From positions 1 through 9,245 of the forward strand of contig JAICSG010000110.1 in assembly GCA_025937035.1 (NCBI GenBank): a stretch of DNA of 9,245 nucleotides, written 5' to 3'. Positions within the stretch are counted from its first letter, which is position 1, and every line of letters starts with the position of its first letter. A model generated the notes under the pieces. The model had not been told where the DNA came from, did not search any database, and saw only the letters and a list, made by a program, of their open reading frames with translations. Below are positions 6,730 through 9,245 of the stretch, in pieces. This stretch comes from Thermoanaerobaculia bacterium. GTDB taxonomy: Bacteria; Acidobacteriota; Thermoanaerobaculia; Multivoradales; UBA5704. Position numbers and translations under genes: made by a program.

Positions 6730-7221
6730 ATGGCGAACGTCCGGGAGAAAGAGCAGTTCCTGCGGTTCCTGCGCGGCCGGGGGCAGCGCGTGACCGGCGA
6801 GCGGCTGGCGCTGTTCGACGAGATCTTCTCACAGCACGGCCATATCGACGCCGAGGAGCTGCTGCGGGCCATGAAGGCGCGAGGGCTCAAGATCTCGCGC
6901 GCCACGGTCTACCGGAACCTGGACCTCCTGGTGGAGAGCGGTCTGGCGCGCAAGCAGCGCCTGGGGAGCCGCGGGTTCCTCTACGAGCACATGCACTCCG
7001 GCCAGCAGCACGATCATCTGGTGTGTACCGGCTGCGGCCGGGTGGTGGAATTCGTCAGCCCGGGGATCGCCGCGCTCCAGGCGGAGATCTGCCGGGCGCA
7101 CGGCTTTTTGCCGGCCCGGCACACCCTGCAGATCGCCGGATTGTGCAACCGCTGCGCGGAGGGGGCTGTCTCCGACGGCCTGGGCGTCGCGCCCGCTACG
7201 GGGAGACTGGTGCATGTTTGA
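6730..7221 (+). CDS. fur: Fur-family metal-dependent transcriptional repressor
   Basis: A 163-residue cytosolic regulator. The N-terminal winged helix ends in recognition helix ISRATVYRNLDLLVESGL (55-72). The metal-binding and dimerisation part carries HDHLVCTGCG (94-103), giving His94 and His96 for metal and Cys99/Cys102, paired with a second CXXC at Cys139/Cys142 as the structural zinc site. Glu86, Glu107, His124, His131 and the N-terminal His36/His38 are the other likely ligands. An in-frame TTG lies 15 bases upstream, but ATG 6730 gives the normal Fur start; its ribosome site (GAGAG, 6721-6725) is weak. The gene ends inside the start of the FTR1 gene (8-base overlap), so the two are co-translated. 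The Fur-box palindrome upstream points to autoregulation by iron. PerR or Zur cannot be excluded by motif alone, but the iron permease partner favours Fur. Confidence 0.9.
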   Translation: MANVREKEQFLRFLRGRGQRVTGERLALFDEIFSQHGHIDAEELLRAMKARGLKISRATVYRNLDLLVESGLARKQRLGSRGFLYEHMHSGQQHDHLVCTGCGRVVEFVSPGIAALQAEICRAHGFLPARHTLQIAGLCNRCAEGAVSDGLGVAPATGRLVHV

Positions 7222-8491
7222 GGCCTTGATCGTCACGCTGCGCGAGGGGGTGGAGGCGGTGCTGGTGGTCGGGATCATCGTCGCCTTCCTGCGCCGGGAG
7301 GGGTACGAGCGCTATCTGGGAGCTGTCTGGTCGGGGATCGCGGCGGCCACGGCGGCGAGCCTGGCGGGGGCGTTCGTGCTCTACCGCTGGGCGGTCAACG
7401 AGGAGCTGTTCGAGGGGCTCCTCTATCTCGGCTCGGCCCTGATCGTGGGCTCGATGATGGTCTGGATGTGGCGCCACGCCCACGCGCTGTCGGGCGAGAT
7501 GAAGGGGTCGCTCTCGCGCATCCTGGCCCGCGAACGGGCCGGGTCGGTGGCGGCCGGGCTCTTCCTCTTCACCTTCCTGATGGTCTTCCGCGAGGGGATC
7601 GAGACGGTGCTCTTCCTCTCCGCGGTCTCGCTCACCACCAGCGGCCTGCTGGCGGTGCTGGGGGTGCTGATCGGCCTGGCGATCGCGATCGTCTTCGGCG
7701 TCTTCTTCGTGCGGGGGAGCCTGCGGATCGACCTGGGCCGGTTCTTCAAGATCACCGGCATCGCCCTCGGCATCTTCGTGCTCCAGCTCCTGATCAACGG
7801 GTATCACGAGCTGGCGGAGGGCGGCTGGCTGCCGGGCAACGAGACCACCATGGGCACGGTGGGGCCCCTGGTGCAGAACGAATTCTTCTTCATCGCCGCC
7901 GTGCTCGCCCTGCCCCTGCTGATGCTGCTGGTGCCGGGCCGCCAACGGCAGGAGGCGGCGGCCACGGGGGCCGCGGCGCGCCTGGAGCGGGCGGGGAGCC
8001 GCCAGCAGGGACGCGCCCGGGTGCTGGGGGCGACGATCGGGCTGATCATCCTGGCGGCGCTCGGCCTGGGGTTCGTCTATTCCCAACCGCCGGCCGCCCT
8101 CTCGGCGGCCACGCCGGTCGAGGCGGGCGCGGACGGCAAGGTCCACATCCCCCTCTCGACCTTCCAGGGAACCAAGCTCCAGCGCTTCCAGACGACGGTG
8201 AACGGCCAGCCGGTGCGCTTCATCGCCATCCCCATCGAGCCCGTGGCCAAGGGCGGAAAGATCGCCACCGCCTTCGACGCCTGCCTGCTCTGCGGCCCCA
8301 AGGGGTACTACCAGCAGGGGCCCAACATCACCTGCCTGCACTGCGGCTCGGTGATCTATCCGCCGAGCATCGGCCAGACCGGCGGGTGCAACCCGGTGCC
8401 GCTGCCGTCGAAGGTCGAGGGGGGCGATCTCGTCCTCCAGACGTCCGACCTCGCGGGCGGCGCCCAGCTCTTCGCTTCCAAAGCGCACTGA
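7214..8491 (+). CDS. FTR1-family iron permease fused to a DUF2318 domain
   Basis: A 425-residue inner-membrane protein with two parts. Residues 1-240 are an OFeT/FTR1 permease (EfeU-like) with about seven membrane segments and the two hallmark REGXE iron motifs, REGVE (10-14) and REGIE (126-130). After a basic linker (about 241-270) and a further membrane segment (about 271-289), residues about 300-415 form a DUF2318 domain. There the order is FDACLLCGPKGYYQQG (354-369), ITCLHCG (372-378) and IGQTGGCNPVPLP (386-398). Cys357, Cys360, Cys374, Cys377 and Cys392 may bind Fe/S or other metal. The ATG overlaps the fur-like gene by 8 bases and has GGGGAG (7200-7205) eight bases upstream. In known FTR1 systems (Campylobacter Cj1658-1663, E. 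coli FetMP) permease, P19/FetP and DUF2318/ABC-like proteins occur together; here permease and DUF2318 are one chain. It probably takes up iron across the inner membrane. Confidence 0.92.
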   Translation: MFEALIVTLREGVEAVLVVGIIVAFLRREGYERYLGAVWSGIAAATAASLAGAFVLYRWAVNEELFEGLLYLGSALIVGSMMVWMWRHAHALSGEMKGSLSRILARERAGSVAAGLFLFTFLMVFREGIETVLFLSAVSLTTSGLLAVLGVLIGLAIAIVFGVFFVRGSLRIDLGRFFKITGIALGIFVLQLLINGYHELAEGGWLPGNETTMGTVGPLVQNEFFFIAAVLALPLLMLLVPGRQRQEAAATGAAARLERAGSRQQGRARVLGATIGLIILAALGLGFVYSQPPAALSAATPVEAGADGKVHIPLSTFQGTKLQRFQTTVNGQPVRFIAIPIEPVAKGGKIATAFDACLLCGPKGYYQQGPNITCLHCGSVIYPPSIGQTGGCNPVPLPSKVEGGDLVLQTSDLAGGAQLFASKAH

Positions 8492-8499
8492 GAACGATC

Positions 8500-9245
8500 A
8501 TGTACGCCCGTCTGCTGATCGAATCGCTGCGCCGGGGGACGCGCCGCAAGCTGCTGGCGGTCAGCGCCGTGGCGCTCGGCACCCTGGGGGCCACGGCTCT
8601 CGGCGAGGTGGTGCTCGCCTCGGGGGACCGGCTGGCGGCCGAGATGGGCTCCTACGGGGCCAACCTGGTGATGGCTCCGGCTCAGGAGGGTGGAACCCTG
8701 CCGGCCGGGGATCTCGTCAAGGTCCGGCGGATCTTCTGGAAGAACAACATTGTGGCGGTGGCGCCCACGCTTGACTTGCGGGTGCGGATGGAGCCGGGCG
8801 GGCCGGGAGGAACGATCGCGCCGCTGATCGGCTCCTGGTTCAACCATCCGCTGGAGCCGGGGTTCCGCACCGGCCTGCCGCGCACCCGGCCGACCCTGGC
8901 GGTCGAGGGGCGCTGGCCGGGGGACGACCCAACAGGGGATCAATCCGAGGTCGCCGTCGGCCGGCGGCTGGCACAGCGGCTGGGGGTGAAGCCCGGGGGC
9001 GAGTTGAAAGCGGGGCTGGGGGACCGGAGCGAGGCCTTCCGGGTGGTGGGGATCGTCACCAGCGGCGGCGAGGAGGACGACCAGGCCTTCGCGCCTCTGA
9101 CGGCGGTCGAGCGGCTGGCCGGGCTGCCGGGACGCTTCACCCGGGCCGAGATCTTCGCCCTGACGGTGCCCGAGGTCCGCAACTCCCACCCCGACCCGCG
9201 CCGCAATCCCAAGGACTACGAGACCTGGTACTGCACGGCCTACCC
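8500..9245 (+). CDS. FtsX-like ABC permease of the FTR1 iron system (5' part only)
   Basis: The first 248 residues are present; the gene runs off the window. It starts with a basic stretch (LRRGTRRK, 10-17) and TM1 at about 18-40, then an extracytoplasmic MacB-PCD-like domain with the usual EVAVGRRLAQRLGVKPGGEL segment and FRVVGIVTSGGEEDDQAF. The end of the visible part reads YETWYCTAY, a motif I recall from permeases located beside FTR1/P19 genes (Cj1661-like); this is family memory, not a search. It begins eight bases after the FTR1 stop, without a strong ribosome site, so translation is probably coupled. It differs from the exporter permeases at the left of the window, and the two should not be merged into one system. 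A second permease and an ATPase gene are expected downstream. Confidence 0.88.
   Translation, partial: MYARLLIESLRRGTRRKLLAVSAVALGTLGATALGEVVLASGDRLAAEMGSYGANLVMAPAQEGGTLPAGDLVKVRRIFWKNNIVAVAPTLDLRVRMEPGGPGGTIAPLIGSWFNHPLEPGFRTGLPRTRPTLAVEGRWPGDDPTGDQSEVAVGRRLAQRLGVKPGGELKAGLGDRSEAFRVVGIVTSGGEEDDQAFAPLTAVERLAGLPGRFTRAEIFALTVPEVRNSHPDPRRNPKDYETWYCTAY

Noticed and set aside
7196..8488. Minus-strand open frame of 430 codons across the FTR1 gene
   Set aside because: Antisense shadow; His/Arg/Asp/Gln-rich without motifs, while the plus frame has both REGXE motifs and the DUF2318 cysteines.

Overview
The window is GC-rich bacterial chromosome with tightly packed genes and heavy G/C use at third codon positions. 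The organism cannot be named from sequence alone. The style (GC-rich, a two-permease MacB-like export system, a secreted cysteine-rich orphan, palindromic repeats between genes) would fit Acidobacteriota or a similar deep soil or sediment lineage, but this is a low-confidence inference. The central citrate synthase gene argues for a chromosome rather than a plasmid.

Left part (1-2631): the 3' end of a LolD/MacB-type ABC ATPase gene and two FtsX/MacB-fold permease genes. They are joined by an ATGA overlap at the first junction and a translationally coupled start at the second, so they form one exporter operon. Next (2675-3788) comes a two-gene module with the architecture of the VapB45/VapC45 type of toxin-antitoxin system. 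The first protein has an N-terminal MerR-like helix-turn-helix and a C-terminal DUF433 domain. The second is a small PIN-like protein whose start lies inside the antitoxin gene.

Middle (3789-4825): a non-coding stretch dominated by about 17 degenerate tandem units of 20-21 bp, then a likely promoter and a gene for a small secreted protein with eight cysteines, a pair of G/C hairpins, and a promoter-like segment whose spacer is a perfect inverted repeat. That segment leads into a citrate synthase gene (gltA, 4826-6151).

Right part (6152-9245): a nested palindromic element (6155-6295) sits between the converging ends of gltA and a minus-strand gene for a small PGPGW-like membrane protein. A promoter with a perfect TTGACA -35 and a 21-bp palindrome matching a Fur box lie upstream of an iron-uptake operon. 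This encodes a Fur-family repressor, an FTR1 iron permease fused to a DUF2318 Fe/S-like domain, and the start of an FtsX-type ABC permease of the kind found with FTR1 in FetMP/Cj1658-1663-like systems. The model is that the Fur protein senses metal and shuts off its own operon, FTR1 moves iron across the membrane, and the DUF2318 domain and the downstream ABC-type genes supply an accessory (possibly redox or export-linked) function.

The most unusual items are the tandem array, the nested palindrome with its compensating base changes, the cysteine-rich secreted orphan, and the toxin's Asn at a position where I would expect an acidic residue. I see no clear new multi-gene system; the array with its neighbouring orphan gene is the least explained part.
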